Assembly (NCBI GenBank): GCA_018240285.1
Contig: JAFEGA010000021.1
Location: 1-39,069, forward strand
Source: Pseudomonadota bacterium
GTDB taxonomy: Bacteria; Pseudomonadota; Gammaproteobacteria; Burkholderiales; Nitrosomonadaceae
Direction of reading: 5' to 3'
Length of the DNA stretch: 39,069 bases
Of the stretch, positions 8,186 to 16,615 are shown one piece after another (position 1 is the stretch's first letter; every line of letters starts with the position of its first letter). The notes under the pieces were generated by a model. It searched no databases and was not told the origin of the DNA. It was given only the letters and a program-made list of their open reading frames with translations. A program made the position numbers and the translations under genes.

Positions 8186-9241
8186 TTATCCTGCTTCCTG
8201 TTGTCCGGCAATTTCTTCCAGTATTTTCATGAGATCGAAAGACTCTGATCTTTCCATACCATGCAAAAAGGCAATCAATTGCAGTGCACCGCTTCCCTTG
8301 GCTGAGAAGCTGCCATCTTGAAGCGCTTTGATGGTGAACTGAACGATATTTTGGCAATTTCTGCCTTGCTCAAAATAATCACTAATCTTGGTTTTTAGTA
8401 ACTCTTTGTTATCGGTAGACAGATCACGCATTAAATCCTGTGGCGTGCGTTTGTCTTTTTTAATCAGATTGTAAATAGAGTCCAGCAATGAAGGCGAGGC
8501 ACTTTGTTTTTGATCGCTGTTGTTATCTGGAGTTGTATTCGATTTGCCCTCAGCATTGGATACTCGATCATCCGCAGAATTAGATGGGGGCGTTTTTTTA
8601 AGCTTTAAGAATTTACTGAATTGGTATACGTCCAATCGTGATATTTCTTCCTGTGTACTAAGTGCCAGCCAATTGATTACTTCTTCTGTATTGGCTTTAT
8701 ACAACCTCGTTAAATCATAAAGCGCTGTGACATCGGTGCAACGACCTGTCCGATATGCATCTGCGAGTGGATCAGGTAGATCAAGGAGGGTTGCGTGCAT
8801 GGTGATATAAGGATTTGTTTTGCCGATGAGTCTTGCAATTTCAGACTTGGTTTTACCAGTTGCCAGTTGCCGCCCAATAAAATCAGCAATCTCTCGGGAG
8901 GTTAAATCATCTCTTTGCAGATTCTCGATCACCTGATCCGCTTCGCTGTAATCGGTATCAATGAATGCAGGAATCTTGGTTAACCCGGCATGAATGCTGG
9001 CGCGATAGCGTCTTGCCCCATGATTAATAATGTAGGTTCCCGGTTTATCCGGATTGGGGCGAACCGATATCGGTGATTTCACCCCGCGTAATTTAATCGT
9101 CTCCGTTAACTCACGTAACGTTTCCTGATTAAACTCCTTCCTGGGCTGATGGATATCTTCGCTGATCAACGTGATGTCAATTTCTGTCGCGCCGATAGGC
9201 GCAACGAGCCCTTTTTTATTTTCCTTCTTTCTTCCTGTCAT
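8186..9241 (-). CDS. korB: KorB-like ParB-family partition protein and repressor
   Basis: This 351-residue ParB/KorB protein has an N-terminal ParB domain at about residues 20-110, with INHGARRYRASIHAG (72-86) and the ENLQRDDLT box (106-114). The helix-turn-helix at about 131-152 (TKSEIARLIGKTNPYITMHA) and the following LLDLPDPLADAYRTGRCTDV closely resemble RK2 KorB. KorB is both a centromere-binding partition protein and a CTP-dependent global repressor of plasmid operons. A Ser/Asn/Gln-rich linker (about 215-250) leads to a helical C-terminus rather than the SH3-like dimerisation domain of RK2 KorB, so dimerisation probably differs. It is divergent from trbA across a 515-bp gap containing a KorB-operator-like palindrome. 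No ParA/IncC gene is in the window. The start ATG lies at the divergent boundary. Confidence 0.82.
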   Translation of the reverse strand: MTGRKKENKKGLVAPIGATEIDITLISEDIHQPRKEFNQETLRELTETIKLRGVKSPISVRPNPDKPGTYIINHGARRYRASIHAGLTKIPAFIDTDYSEADQVIENLQRDDLTSREIADFIGRQLATGKTKSEIARLIGKTNPYITMHATLLDLPDPLADAYRTGRCTDVTALYDLTRLYKANTEEVINWLALSTQEEISRLDVYQFSKFLKLKKTPPSNSADDRVSNAEGKSNTTPDNNSDQKQSASPSLLDSIYNLIKKDKRTPQDLMRDLSTDNKELLKTKISDYFEQGRNCQNIVQFTIKALQDGSFSAKGSGALQLIAFLHGMERSESFDLMKILEEIAGQQEAG

Positions 9242-9290
9242 TTTTATCGTAGGCCTAACTTGTGCTCGTTATACTGGGTAAAGATGTTTA

Positions 9291-9679
9291 TTTAGATTAA
9301 ATAATTCTACCCATTTATGATTAGAAAGATAGAAACTATGAGTGCAGTCATCAACAAATAAAACCGTACAAAAGTTGTCTTTTCACTTTTGTCTTTTTGT
9401 TCAGTTTATTATTGAATGCCTAATCTCTCGTATCAGAAAACGGCATACGTTTTCAGATTCTCCGGATTTTCCATCAGTTACTCATCTATCCTCTATTCAT
9501 ATTACTCCAAGGTAACTATTAATATTAAGGATATTAATACAAATCAATGATGTATTAATTATTTGTTTGATTTCTATGCTAAACTTATTACTAATAATAA
9601 TCTGCAATATAAGCATATAACGAGACTGTTATTTGACCCTCCATTGAATTTATGAATTTAAGTTTTATTTTAGATTAAA
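9291..9679. repeat. Paired 11-bp direct repeat TTTAGATTAAA
   Basis: The same 11-mer occurs at 9291-9301 and 9669-9679, one copy near the korB start and the other near trbA. Each copy is a small imperfect dyad (TTTA-GAT-TAAA). The placement at both promoter-proximal ends suggests a shared operator, but in AT-rich DNA an 11-bp match could arise by chance. Confidence 0.3.
9517..9559. repeat. Iterated TATTAAT motifs
   Basis: TATTAATA occurs at 9517-9524 and 9532-9539 and TATTAAT at 9553-9559, giving repeat starts 15 and 21 bp apart. The octamer is itself a palindrome. This could be an iteron-like or repressor-binding cluster or simply AT-rich sequence. There is no neighbouring replication gene to support an iteron role. 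Confidence 0.25.
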
Positions 9680-9718
9680 ATAGCAGCAATACTACTGCAA
9701 AACAATGGTGCTGATTAG

Positions 9719-9731
9719 TTAAGCTGCTTAA
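9719..9731. promoter_or_regulatory. KorB-operator-like palindrome upstream of trbA
   Basis: TTAAGC-T-GCTTAA is a perfect 13-bp inverted repeat with a one-base centre, 25 bp before the trbA start codon. The RK2 KorB operator is TTTAGC-S-GCTAAA, of the same length and centre, differing at one mirrored position in each arm and at the centre base. With a KorB homologue encoded next door, this is the best candidate operator in the window. Binding is inferred. Confidence 0.5.
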
Positions 9732-9756
9732 ACCCTAAAAATGGCAGGGCTATTAT

Positions 9757-10128
9757 ATGTACAATTTAATATTAATCACAAACATTTTGCGTATCCTCGA
9801 TGAAAAGGATATGACCAAATCAGAATTGGCAGAGAAGGCGGGGGTCTCCATCTCTTTTTTTACTGATCTGACCAATGACAAAGCCAATCCATCACTCAGA
9901 ATTATAGAAGCGATCGCAAAAGCACTCGAGACCCCACTGCCGATGCTATTGGATAGTTCGGATATGAGCACGACTGATCTTGAAGCATTAACCAATCGAA
10001 AGCTAAAGCACTTGCCTAAAGGCTTTGTCTGGAAAGGGGGTGTTCTGAGTGAGTTTGAAGCGTATCAAGTCGAGCAATGGGATAAAAAGAACAGAGCATT
10101 CTTATTAAAAAATAAAAGTAAGAAATAA
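9757..10128 (+). CDS. trbA: TrbA-like XRE-family repressor
   Basis: This 123-residue regulator has an N-terminal Cro/CI-type helix-turn-helix: LDEKDMTKSELAEKAGVSIS (residues 14-33), then FFTDLTNDKANPSLRIIEAI. Its size (RK2 TrbA is about 120 residues) and its position just before trbB match TrbA, the IncP repressor that shuts down the tra and trb promoters during vegetative growth. The C-terminal part, KLKHLPKGFVWKGGVLSEFEAYQVEQWDKK with positions about 87-116, is the short dimerisation-type tail also found in KorA and TrbA relatives. The ATG follows an AGGG ribosome-binding site 7 bp away. A KorB-operator-like site lies immediately upstream, so KorB and TrbA probably cross-regulate, as in RK2. 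Confidence 0.78.
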   Translation: MYNLILITNILRILDEKDMTKSELAEKAGVSISFFTDLTNDKANPSLRIIEAIAKALETPLPMLLDSSDMSTTDLEALTNRKLKHLPKGFVWKGGVLSEFEAYQVEQWDKKNRAFLLKNKSKK

Positions 10129-10157
10129 ACAAAGAAATAAAAAGCAGTAAAAAAGTA

Positions 10158-10189
10158 TTGCGCAAAATGTAATTACGTTATATTGTAAT
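10158..10189 (+). promoter_or_regulatory. Candidate trbB promoter and operator
   Basis: Between trbA and trbB lies TTGCGC (10158-10163) and, 15 bp later, TATATT (10179-10184), a plausible but short-spaced sigma-70 pair. It overlaps an inverted repeat ATTAC-N8-GTAAT (10172-10176 and 10185-10189), and TGTAAT occurs twice, 16 bp apart. A repressor such as TrbA bound here would occlude the promoter. This is read by eye only. Confidence 0.35.
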
Positions 10190-10217
10190 GTCGTGTGTAA
10201 GTTGTTGGAGTGCTCGC

Positions 10218-11183
10218 ATGACATCGCAAGATCAATTACCTCACGTTACAACCGTTAAAGATCGCGCAAAGAGCAAGCTGGAGCGCGACGCACGGGAAAT
10301 ACTGTCGGCACTGCAGGATCCTGATACGGTTGAAATCATGGTCAATGCCGATGGCCGCATCTGGCAAGAGAAGCTGGGTCAAAAGATACAACATATCGGA
10401 AATATCCAGGCTGCCCAGGTTGAAGCCGTCATCAAAACGGTAGCAGGCTTTCACGGTAAGGAAGTCAATCGATTCAATCCGATGATCGAGGGTGAATTCC
10501 CGCTCGATAATTCGCGCTTTGCCGGTCAACTACCTCCTATTGTTTCATCCCCCACATTTGCTATCCGCAAAAAAGCCATCAAGATCTTTACGCTTGAGCA
10601 GTATGTGGAAACCGGCGTGTTGTCGCCCAGACACTCTGATGTCATCAAAGATGCCGTGCGCAAGCACCGCAACATTCTAGTCATTGGTGGCACCGGATCC
10701 GGTAAAACAACGCTGATCAATGCCATTATTAATGAGATGGTTGTCAGTGATCCGGATGAACGCATCTTCATTTTGGAGGATACCGGCGAGATTCAATGCG
10801 CTGCAGAGAATTTTGTTCAGTATCACACCACACTTGATGTCGGCATGACGCAATTACTCAAAACAACCTTGCGTATGCGTCCGGATCGTATTCTGGTCGG
10901 TGAAGTAAGAGGCCCTGAAGCACTGGATTTGCTCGATGCCTGGAACACCGGTCATGAGGGCGGTGCCGCCACACTGCACGCCAATGATGCGCTATCAGGA
11001 CTAACCCGCCTGGAATCTCTGATTTCACGCAATCCTTCGGCACCGAAAGAAATTATGCCATTAATCGCAGAGGCGGTAGATAGGGTGGTACATATCGCGC
11101 GCACACCCCACGGCAGGAAAATTCAGCAGATTATCGAAGTACAAGGTTTTAAAAGAGGAAGTTACCAAATCAAGAAGCTGTAA
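10218..11183 (+). CDS. trbB: TrbB, VirB11-like conjugation ATPase
   Basis: This hexameric traffic ATPase at the cytoplasmic base of the mating-pair-formation system is about 321 residues long when started at the ATG at 10218. That start follows GGAG, 7 bp upstream, and gives the length of RK2 TrbB (about 320). An upstream in-frame ATG at 10188 is less likely. Walker A is IGGTGSGKTTLINA at about residues 156-169. The Asp box follows (RIFILEDTGEIQC), then RMRPDRILVGEVRGPEALDL and the His box GGAATLHAN. All the motifs expected of a VirB11/PulE ATPase are intact. It energises pilus assembly and substrate transfer together with TrbE. It begins the trb operon, 89 bp after trbA. Confidence 0.93.
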   Translation: MTSQDQLPHVTTVKDRAKSKLERDAREILSALQDPDTVEIMVNADGRIWQEKLGQKIQHIGNIQAAQVEAVIKTVAGFHGKEVNRFNPMIEGEFPLDNSRFAGQLPPIVSSPTFAIRKKAIKIFTLEQYVETGVLSPRHSDVIKDAVRKHRNILVIGGTGSGKTTLINAIINEMVVSDPDERIFILEDTGEIQCAAENFVQYHTTLDVGMTQLLKTTLRMRPDRILVGEVRGPEALDLLDAWNTGHEGGAATLHANDALSGLTRLESLISRNPSAPKEIMPLIAEAVDRVVHIARTPHGRKIQQIIEVQGFKRGSYQIKKL

Positions 11184-11204
11184 ATAAATAACAGGAGTCA
11201 GTTA

Positions 11205-11579
11205 ATGAAAATTATGCCTTCAATTTCACCTTTCTTCATTGTTTCTCTATACATTTTTCTTTTGTTTTTCTTGTTGATTGATAACGCACAAGCGGCTGTT
11301 GGCGCAGGCGGTGCGCTTCCTTATGAAACCTGGCTGGTTAATCTCAGAAATTCCGTCACCGGCCCGGTTGCTTTTACCTTGTCCATTATCGGTATTGTCG
11401 TTGCAGGCGGCATTCTGATCTTTGGTGGTGAACTCAATGCTTTTTTCCGCACCTTGATTTTTATCGTGCTGGTTATGGCATTACTCGTCGGTGCCAACAA
11501 CATCATGACCAATCTATTTCAGGGTGCGGTCATTCCAGGTGAAATACCCACAGACCAGGAATCAATCGTAAATTCATAG
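11205..11579 (+). CDS. trbC: TrbC conjugative pilin (VirB2-like)
   Basis: This 124-residue prepilin has a long hydrophobic N-terminal signal segment ([16 protein letters not shown]) ending near [11 protein letters not shown]. Two further membrane helices follow in the mature part, [21 protein letters not shown] and [15 protein letters not shown] (about residues 58-78 and 86-100). This is the VirB2/TrbC plan. RK2 TrbC is trimmed at both ends and cyclised by the TraF peptidase to form the P-type pilus; the short polar C-terminus ([14 protein letters not shown]) here would be the part removed. No traF is visible in the window. An AGGAG ribosome-binding site precedes the ATG. The position between trbB and trbD is canonical. 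Confidence 0.9.
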   Translation: MKIMPSISPFFIVSLYIFLLFFLLIDNAQAAVGAGGALPYETWLVNLRNSVTGPVAFTLSIIGIVVAGGILIFGGELNAFFRTLIFIVLVMALLVGANNIMTNLFQGAVIPGEIPTDQESIVNS

Positions 11580-11596
11580 GAATAGGAGGCAAACTC

Positions 11597-11908
11597 ATGG
11601 CGCTTCGAACCATACCTATCCGCCAATCGGGAAACCGTCCAAATCTGTTTATGGGGGGTGATCGGGAACTGGTTATGTTTTCTATCCTGATTGCAGCGAC
11701 TTCCATCTTTGTGGCGATGGAAATCAAGGCCACACTCTTTGGCATAGCGCTGTGGATCTTTGCACTATTTGCACTACGACTGATGGCTAAAAATGATCCG
11801 CAACTGCGTCATGTTTACCTGCGCCAGATGCAATACAAAAAATACTATCCGGCGCGAAGCACTCCTTTTTATGACAATACGCTCACACAGGAGAAACAGC
11901 ATCTATGA
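11597..11908 (+). CDS. trbD: TrbD (VirB3-like) membrane protein
   Basis: This 103-residue inner-membrane protein begins with the family-typical segment IPIRQSGNRPNLFMGGDREL. It then has a hydrophobic hairpin (about residues 30-66: VMFSILIAATSIFVAMEI and LFGIALWIFALFALRLMA) and a basic C-terminal tail with YYPARSTPF. VirB3/TrbD proteins help place the pilin and work closely with the VirB4/TrbE ATPase. The gene has a strong AGGAGG ribosome-binding site, and its stop overlaps the trbE start by ATGA, supporting coupled synthesis with TrbE. Confidence 0.9.
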   Translation: MALRTIPIRQSGNRPNLFMGGDRELVMFSILIAATSIFVAMEIKATLFGIALWIFALFALRLMAKNDPQLRHVYLRQMQYKKYYPARSTPFYDNTLTQEKQHL

Positions 11909-14442
11909 TTGCCGCCATCACAATTCTTATCGCAGCGTGTGGTGCTGTGCTGCTCTTGATATTGTTTATCCGTATCCGTGATGCAGGTAAAGAATTAAGA
12001 CTGGATCAACATCGATCCAAAGCAATGGGTTTCGCCGATCTGCTGGTGTATGCGGCGGTCGTGGAGGATGGCGTGATTGTCGGCAAGAACGGTTCATTGA
12101 TGGCCGCCTGGATATTCTGCGGCGATGATACGGCCAGTAGTACCGATATTGAGCGTGAACGGGTGTCGTATCGTATTAATCAGGCATTATCCCGCTTAGG
12201 CAATGGCTGGATGATTCATGTCGATGCCATCAGAAAACCGGCACAAGGTTATTCAGACAAAGCGCACTCCAATTATCCCGATCCCGTTACCGCTGCCATC
12301 GATCAGGAGCGACGCAATCTGTTCGAGCGTATCGGCACCCTATACGAGAGCTGTTTTATCGTATCACTGACATATTTGCCGCCGATGCTGGCACAGCGCA
12401 AGTTTGTTGAATTGATGTTTGACGATGAAACCCAAGCGCCCGATCAAAAAGCCAGAACACAAGGGCTGCTGGAATATTTCCGACGCGAATGTGTCAACTT
12501 TGAATCCCGATTATCCGGCGTATTTCATTTGTCGCGTTTAAAAAGCCGCAAGCTGGTGAATGAAGACAGTACAACCATTACCCATGATGATTTCTTGCAG
12601 TGGCTGCAATTGTGCGTGACCGGGCTGGATCATCCGATGGTGTTACCGGCCAATCCGATGTATCTGGATACCTTGCTCGGTGGTCAGGAAATGTGGGGCG
12701 GGGTGGTGCCTAAAATTGGCCGCAATTTTGTTCAAGTGGTCTCGATTGAAGGTTTCCCGCTAGAATCCTCCCCAGGCATGCTGAATCTGTTGTCCGAATT
12801 GCCGGGTGTCTATCGCTGGTCATCGCGATTTATCTTTATGGATACGCATGAAGCGGTCAATCATCTGGAAAAATTCCGCAGACGGTGGAAACAAAAGATT
12901 CGTGGATTCTTTGACCAGGTATTTAATCTGCAAAGCAGCAACATTGATGAAGACGCGCTGAATATGACTGAAGATGCGCAATCTGCTATTGCAGAGACCA
13001 ATAGCGGCATGGTCGGGCAAGGGTACTTTACCAGCGTAGTGGTGCTGATGATGGAAGATCGGGCTTCACTGGAAGAAGCCGGGCGAAAGGTAGAGAAAGC
13101 CATCAATCATCTGGGCTTTGCTGCACGGGTTGAAACGATCAACACGATGGATGCGTATCTGGGCAGCCTTCCCGGTCACGGTGTCGAGAATGTACGCAGA
13201 CCCCTCATCAATACGATGAATCTGGCCGATCTGTTGCCGGTCAATACCATCTGGACAGGCAAACCCATAGCGCCTTGTCCGATGTATCCACCCAATTCAC
13301 CCCCCTTGATGCACTGCGTGACACAAGGTGCTACCCCTTTCCGGCTGAATCTGCACGTGCGCGATTTAGGCCACACCTTCATGTTCGGACCTACAGGTGC
13401 GGGAAAATCCACGCATCTGGCATTGATTGCCGCGCAATTGCGGCGTTATCAGGGCATGTCGATTTATTGCTTTGACAAGGGTCTATCGATGTATCCACTC
13501 ACAAAAGCAGTGGGTGGTCAGCATTTCACGGTAGCAGGGGACGATGAATCGCTGTCTTTCTGTCCATTGCAATTTTTGCAGACCAAGGGAGACCGTGCCT
13601 GGGTGCTGGAATGGATTTGTTTGATGGTAGAACTCAACGGCATCACCGTCACCCCGTTACAGCGCAACGAAATCAGTCAGGCCATTACTAACATGCATCA
13701 AAGCGGTTCAAAAACCTTATCGGATCTGTCAGTGACGATCCAGGATGAAGGGATTCGCGAGTGTCTTCGGCAATACACCATCGACGGCATGATGGGACAT
13801 TTGCTCGATGCTGAAGCCGATGGATTGAATCTCTCGACCTTCACCACATTCGAGATCGAGGAATTGATGAATCTCGGTGATAAATACGCACTACCTACAC
13901 TACTTTATCTGTTTCGCCGCATCGAGCGTAGTTTGCATGGGCAACCTTCCGCGATTATTCTGGATGAAGCCTGGTTGATGTTGGGGCATCCGGTGTTTCG
14001 TGCCAAAATCCGCGAGTGGCTGAAAGTCATGCGTAAAAACAATTGTCTGGTGATGATGGCGACACAAAGCCTGTCGGATGCGGCCAATAGCGGGATTCTC
14101 GATGTGATTGTTGAATCCACCGCCACCAAGATATTTTTGCCCAATGTGTTTGCACGCGATGAGGAAGCATCAGCACTCTATCGACGCATGGGCCTCAATT
14201 CACGCCAGATTGAGATCTTAGCTTCTGCGATTCCCAAACAGCAATACTACACCGTGTCCGAGAACGGCAGGCGACTCTACGACCTGGCGCTTGGGCCCTT
14301 GGCTCTTGCTTTTGTAGGATCTACGGATAAGGAATCAGTCGCTACGATTAAAAACCTGTGTGACAAGTATGGGGACGGTTGGGTTAGTGAGTGGCTGGCA
14401 ATCAAAGGGTTAACGCTATCTGATTATGGAGTGGCCGTATGA
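11905..14442 (+). CDS. trbE: TrbE, VirB4-like conjugation ATPase
   Basis: This 845-residue VirB4-family ATPase has an N-terminal membrane anchor (ITILIAACGAVLLLILFI) followed by the large CagE/TrbE N-terminal domain. The C-terminal ATPase domain has Walker A FGPTGAGKSTHLALIA at about residues 494-509 and Walker B AIILDEAWLML at about 683-693. RK2 TrbE is about 850 residues, so the gene appears full length. TrbE powers pilus biogenesis and substrate transfer at the inner membrane with TrbB. It overlaps trbD upstream and trbF downstream by 4 bp each (ATGA), showing tight translational coupling. No defects were noticed. Confidence 0.94.
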   Translation: MIAAITILIAACGAVLLLILFIRIRDAGKELRLDQHRSKAMGFADLLVYAAVVEDGVIVGKNGSLMAAWIFCGDDTASSTDIERERVSYRINQALSRLGNGWMIHVDAIRKPAQGYSDKAHSNYPDPVTAAIDQERRNLFERIGTLYESCFIVSLTYLPPMLAQRKFVELMFDDETQAPDQKARTQGLLEYFRRECVNFESRLSGVFHLSRLKSRKLVNEDSTTITHDDFLQWLQLCVTGLDHPMVLPANPMYLDTLLGGQEMWGGVVPKIGRNFVQVVSIEGFPLESSPGMLNLLSELPGVYRWSSRFIFMDTHEAVNHLEKFRRRWKQKIRGFFDQVFNLQSSNIDEDALNMTEDAQSAIAETNSGMVGQGYFTSVVVLMMEDRASLEEAGRKVEKAINHLGFAARVETINTMDAYLGSLPGHGVENVRRPLINTMNLADLLPVNTIWTGKPIAPCPMYPPNSPPLMHCVTQGATPFRLNLHVRDLGHTFMFGPTGAGKSTHLALIAAQLRRYQGMSIYCFDKGLSMYPLTKAVGGQHFTVAGDDESLSFCPLQFLQTKGDRAWVLEWICLMVELNGITVTPLQRNEISQAITNMHQSGSKTLSDLSVTIQDEGIRECLRQYTIDGMMGHLLDAEADGLNLSTFTTFEIEELMNLGDKYALPTLLYLFRRIERSLHGQPSAIILDEAWLMLGHPVFRAKIREWLKVMRKNNCLVMMATQSLSDAANSGILDVIVESTATKIFLPNVFARDEEASALYRRMGLNSRQIEILASAIPKQQYYTVSENGRRLYDLALGPLALAFVGSTDKESVATIKNLCDKYGDGWVSEWLAIKGLTLSDYGVAV

Positions 14443-15203
14443 ATATGATCAACGAACTATTCAAGTTAAAGCCGGGTGCAGATGAAACTGTGCGTGTCAA
14501 TGACGACAGAATGGAAGGTGGTCGCCGCTGCGGTGAAAATGAAAACCCTTATCTGTCAGCACGGCGCACCTGGAATGATCATATGCGGGAAGTAATTGCT
14601 TCGCGCACTATGTGGCAAATGCTGGCACTCCTTTGTTTGTTGATTGCACTGGCAGGAGTAGGTGGAGTCATTGCTATCGGCAGTCAATCCAAATTCATCC
14701 CCTATGTGGTGCAGGTCAATAAACTGGGTGAAGCCATCGCGGTTTCCCGTGCGGATATCGCTGCAGTGGCCGATCAGCGCGTGGTGCATGCATCAGTTGC
14801 CGCATTCATCAATGATTTGCGCATGGTGACACCGGATATCGCCTTGCAACGGCGAGCCATCTTTCGTGCGTACGCCATGCTATCCAATAACGATCCAGCC
14901 ACGGCAAAAGCCAATGAGTGGTTCAATAACAGTGAGGCCAGCAGCCCTTTTAAGCGGGCTGAAACACAAACTGTCAATGTTGAAATCATATCGGTGATCC
15001 CGCAATCACCGGAGACCTGGCAGGTCGATTGGCTAGAAAAAGTCTATGACCGTCAAGGGCATTTAACCGAGCCACCCTTCAAGATGCGCGCTTTATTAAG
15101 AATCTATAACAAGCCGACCACACAAAGCACCACGGAAGAGCAGATCCGAAATAACCCGCTGGGTATTTATATCCAGGATTTCTCCTGGTCGAAACAAACA
15201 TAA
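14439..15203 (+). CDS. trbF: TrbF (VirB8-like) inner-membrane core protein
   Basis: This 254-residue bitopic protein has a cytoplasmic N-terminus containing NPYLSARRTWNDHM, the conserved segment of TrbF. One membrane helix follows (about residues 52-75: MWQMLALLCLLIALAGVGG). The periplasmic VirB8-like domain contains QSKFIPYVVQVNKLGEA and ends with the family-typical NPLGIYIQDFSWSKQ. VirB8/TrbF proteins nucleate the type IV secretion assembly by contacting TrbG, TrbI and TrbJ. The start overlaps the trbE stop (ATGA). Confidence 0.92.
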   Translation: MNMINELFKLKPGADETVRVNDDRMEGGRRCGENENPYLSARRTWNDHMREVIASRTMWQMLALLCLLIALAGVGGVIAIGSQSKFIPYVVQVNKLGEAIAVSRADIAAVADQRVVHASVAAFINDLRMVTPDIALQRRAIFRAYAMLSNNDPATAKANEWFNNSEASSPFKRAETQTVNVEIISVIPQSPETWQVDWLEKVYDRQGHLTEPPFKMRALLRIYNKPTTQSTTEEQIRNNPLGIYIQDFSWSKQT

Positions 15204-15217
15204 AGGTGTCACTCATC

Positions 15218-16117
15218 ATGAAACCGTTACTCTCTTTAATCACATTAATTATGGCAATGGGTCTGATTGCTCCGATTCATGCCAATGGATTGTCAGAAGC
15301 GTATTTCAACGATAAGAACCCGCAACTAACCCCGCAGGAACGCGCGGCTATTGATTTGGCTAAGAAATGGCAGGCAGTTAATCCCACCGGTACAAAGCCG
15401 GTTGCAGGGCCGGATGGCTCCATTCGGTTTCTGTTTGGTTCACAGCAACCCAGCATCGTCTGTGCAGTATTGCAGGTATGCGATATCGAATTGCAGCCGG
15501 GTGAGCAGGTTAATTCCATCCACCTGGGTGACCAGGCGCGCTGGTTGATTGAACCGGCGGTTACCGGCCAAGGTTCTGCTGAGGTGCAACATTTGATTGT
15601 GAAACCATTGGATGTGGGACTGGAAACATCGCTAGTCGTGACGACCAACCGGCGCACGTATCACATGCGTCTGCGATCCCATCGACGCGATTTTATGCCG
15701 AGAGTGAGTTTTACTTATCCGGAAGATGCGTTGATTAAATGGGATGCGATTAGAGATAAAGAAAGCCATGCGATGGGAATCAGGAAATCGCGCACTATTC
15801 CTGAAACCGGAGAATATCTGGGCAATCTGGATTTTGCGTATGCAGTGTCTGGCGATGCTGCCTGGAAGCCGCTGCGGGTCTATAACGACGGTCAGAAAAC
15901 CATCATACAAATGCCGAGTATTATGGCACAGACAGAAGCACCGACTTTGCTACTACTGAACAAAGAAGGCGGCATTTTTAGCGATGATGAAACGGTCATG
16001 GTGAATTACCGTTTGCAGGGCGATCGCTATATTGTGGATACCGTGTTTGATCGTGCGATTCTGATTGCGGGAGTGGGTGGTAATCAAAGCCGAGTGACGA
16101 TTACGCGGGGGAATTGA
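15218..16117 (+). CDS. trbG: TrbG (VirB9-like) outer core protein
   Basis: I chose the ATG at 15218 because it follows AAAGGTG with good spacing and gives a proper signal peptide (MKPLLSLITLIMAMGLIAPIHANG). A GTG at 15206 is in frame but has no ribosome-binding site. The mature protein of about 275 residues has the VirB9/TrbG layout. An N-terminal beta domain includes GEQVNSIHLGDQARWLIEP and TNRRTYHMRLRSH. A C-terminal domain has PLRVYNDGQKTIIQMP and GDRYIVDTVFDRAILIAG. VirB9-type proteins form the periplasmic/outer-membrane ring of the core complex with TrbH and TrbI. The stop overlaps the trbH start. Confidence 0.92.
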   Translation: MKPLLSLITLIMAMGLIAPIHANGLSEAYFNDKNPQLTPQERAAIDLAKKWQAVNPTGTKPVAGPDGSIRFLFGSQQPSIVCAVLQVCDIELQPGEQVNSIHLGDQARWLIEPAVTGQGSAEVQHLIVKPLDVGLETSLVVTTNRRTYHMRLRSHRRDFMPRVSFTYPEDALIKWDAIRDKESHAMGIRKSRTIPETGEYLGNLDFAYAVSGDAAWKPLRVYNDGQKTIIQMPSIMAQTEAPTLLLLNKEGGIFSDDETVMVNYRLQGDRYIVDTVFDRAILIAGVGGNQSRVTITRGN

Positions 16118-16602
16118 TGATGAATAAAATGATCACCGCATCCAACGCTATTTTTATCCTCATGCTGGTTTTATTGCTATTGAATGGTTGTGCTATGCAA
16201 CCGTATGGCAGTTTTATTCAAAACCCTTCAACCACATACAGCAAAGTCATGGCTGATGATGTAACAGTCCAAATAGTGCGGCTGTATCCGGCGGCCAATA
16301 CGCAGTTTAATCTGCGTCATGTGGTTAATGATCCGTTTGGTCATGCCTTGATCGAGAACCTGAGACTGGCAGGATTTGCGGTTCAGGAAGCGATTCAGCA
16401 ATCAATTCAACAACCAATCTTTGCTGCATTACATCAACCTGATACTGAACCGCAAAAAGGACTCACACTGAGTTACATCGTAGATCAATCGGGTGATTTG
16501 TATCATGTCAAACTCATGATTGACGATATGCGCTTATCGCGCGCATTCAGTGTGCAGGCCGACAGTATCCATCCTGCCGGTCTTTGGGTCAGAAAAGAAT
16601 AA
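16114..16602 (+). CDS. trbH: TrbH lipoprotein (VirB7-like role)
   Basis: This 162-residue lipoprotein has an N-terminal hydrophobic segment ending in a lipobox (LLLLNGCAMQ, Cys at about residue 26). The mature protein resembles IncP TrbH, including PYGSFIQNPSTTYSKVMADD and VVNDPFGHALIENLRLAG. The last 30 residues include HPAGLWVRKE. TrbH is an outer-membrane lipoprotein that stabilises the TrbG ring. The start ATG overlaps the trbG stop (ATGATG arrangement), and a second ATG follows directly. The gene stops 13 bp before the chosen trbI start. Confidence 0.83.
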   Translation: MMMNKMITASNAIFILMLVLLLLNGCAMQPYGSFIQNPSTTYSKVMADDVTVQIVRLYPAANTQFNLRHVVNDPFGHALIENLRLAGFAVQEAIQQSIQQPIFAALHQPDTEPQKGLTLSYIVDQSGDLYHVKLMIDDMRLSRAFSVQADSIHPAGLWVRKE

Positions 16603-16615
16603 GGGGGTAAGGGTG

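Larger units (their letters stand above)
9242..9756. promoter_or_regulatory. Divergent korB/trbA intergenic control region
   Basis: This 515-bp gap has no convincing gene and separates the minus-strand korB-like gene from the plus-strand trbA. It is very AT-rich, especially at 9500-9620. It contains an 11-bp sequence TTTAGATTAAA repeated near each end (9291-9301 and 9669-9679), three TATTAAT motifs between 9517 and 9559, and a KorB-operator-like palindrome at 9719-9731. The promoters of both operons must lie here, but I could not single out convincing -35/-10 pairs. Function as a repressor-controlled divergent promoter region is inferred from its position and from the IncP precedent. A centromere or replication role is possible and cannot be excluded. 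Confidence 0.55.

Noticed and set aside
10188..10217. Earlier trbB start
   Set aside because: The added ten residues (MSCVSCWSAR) are not TrbB-like, and the good ribosome-binding site serves 10218.
16520..16615. Upstream extension of trbI overlapping trbH
   Set aside because: The open frame runs back into trbH, but the ribosome-binding site AGGGGG and family length support the ATG at 16616.
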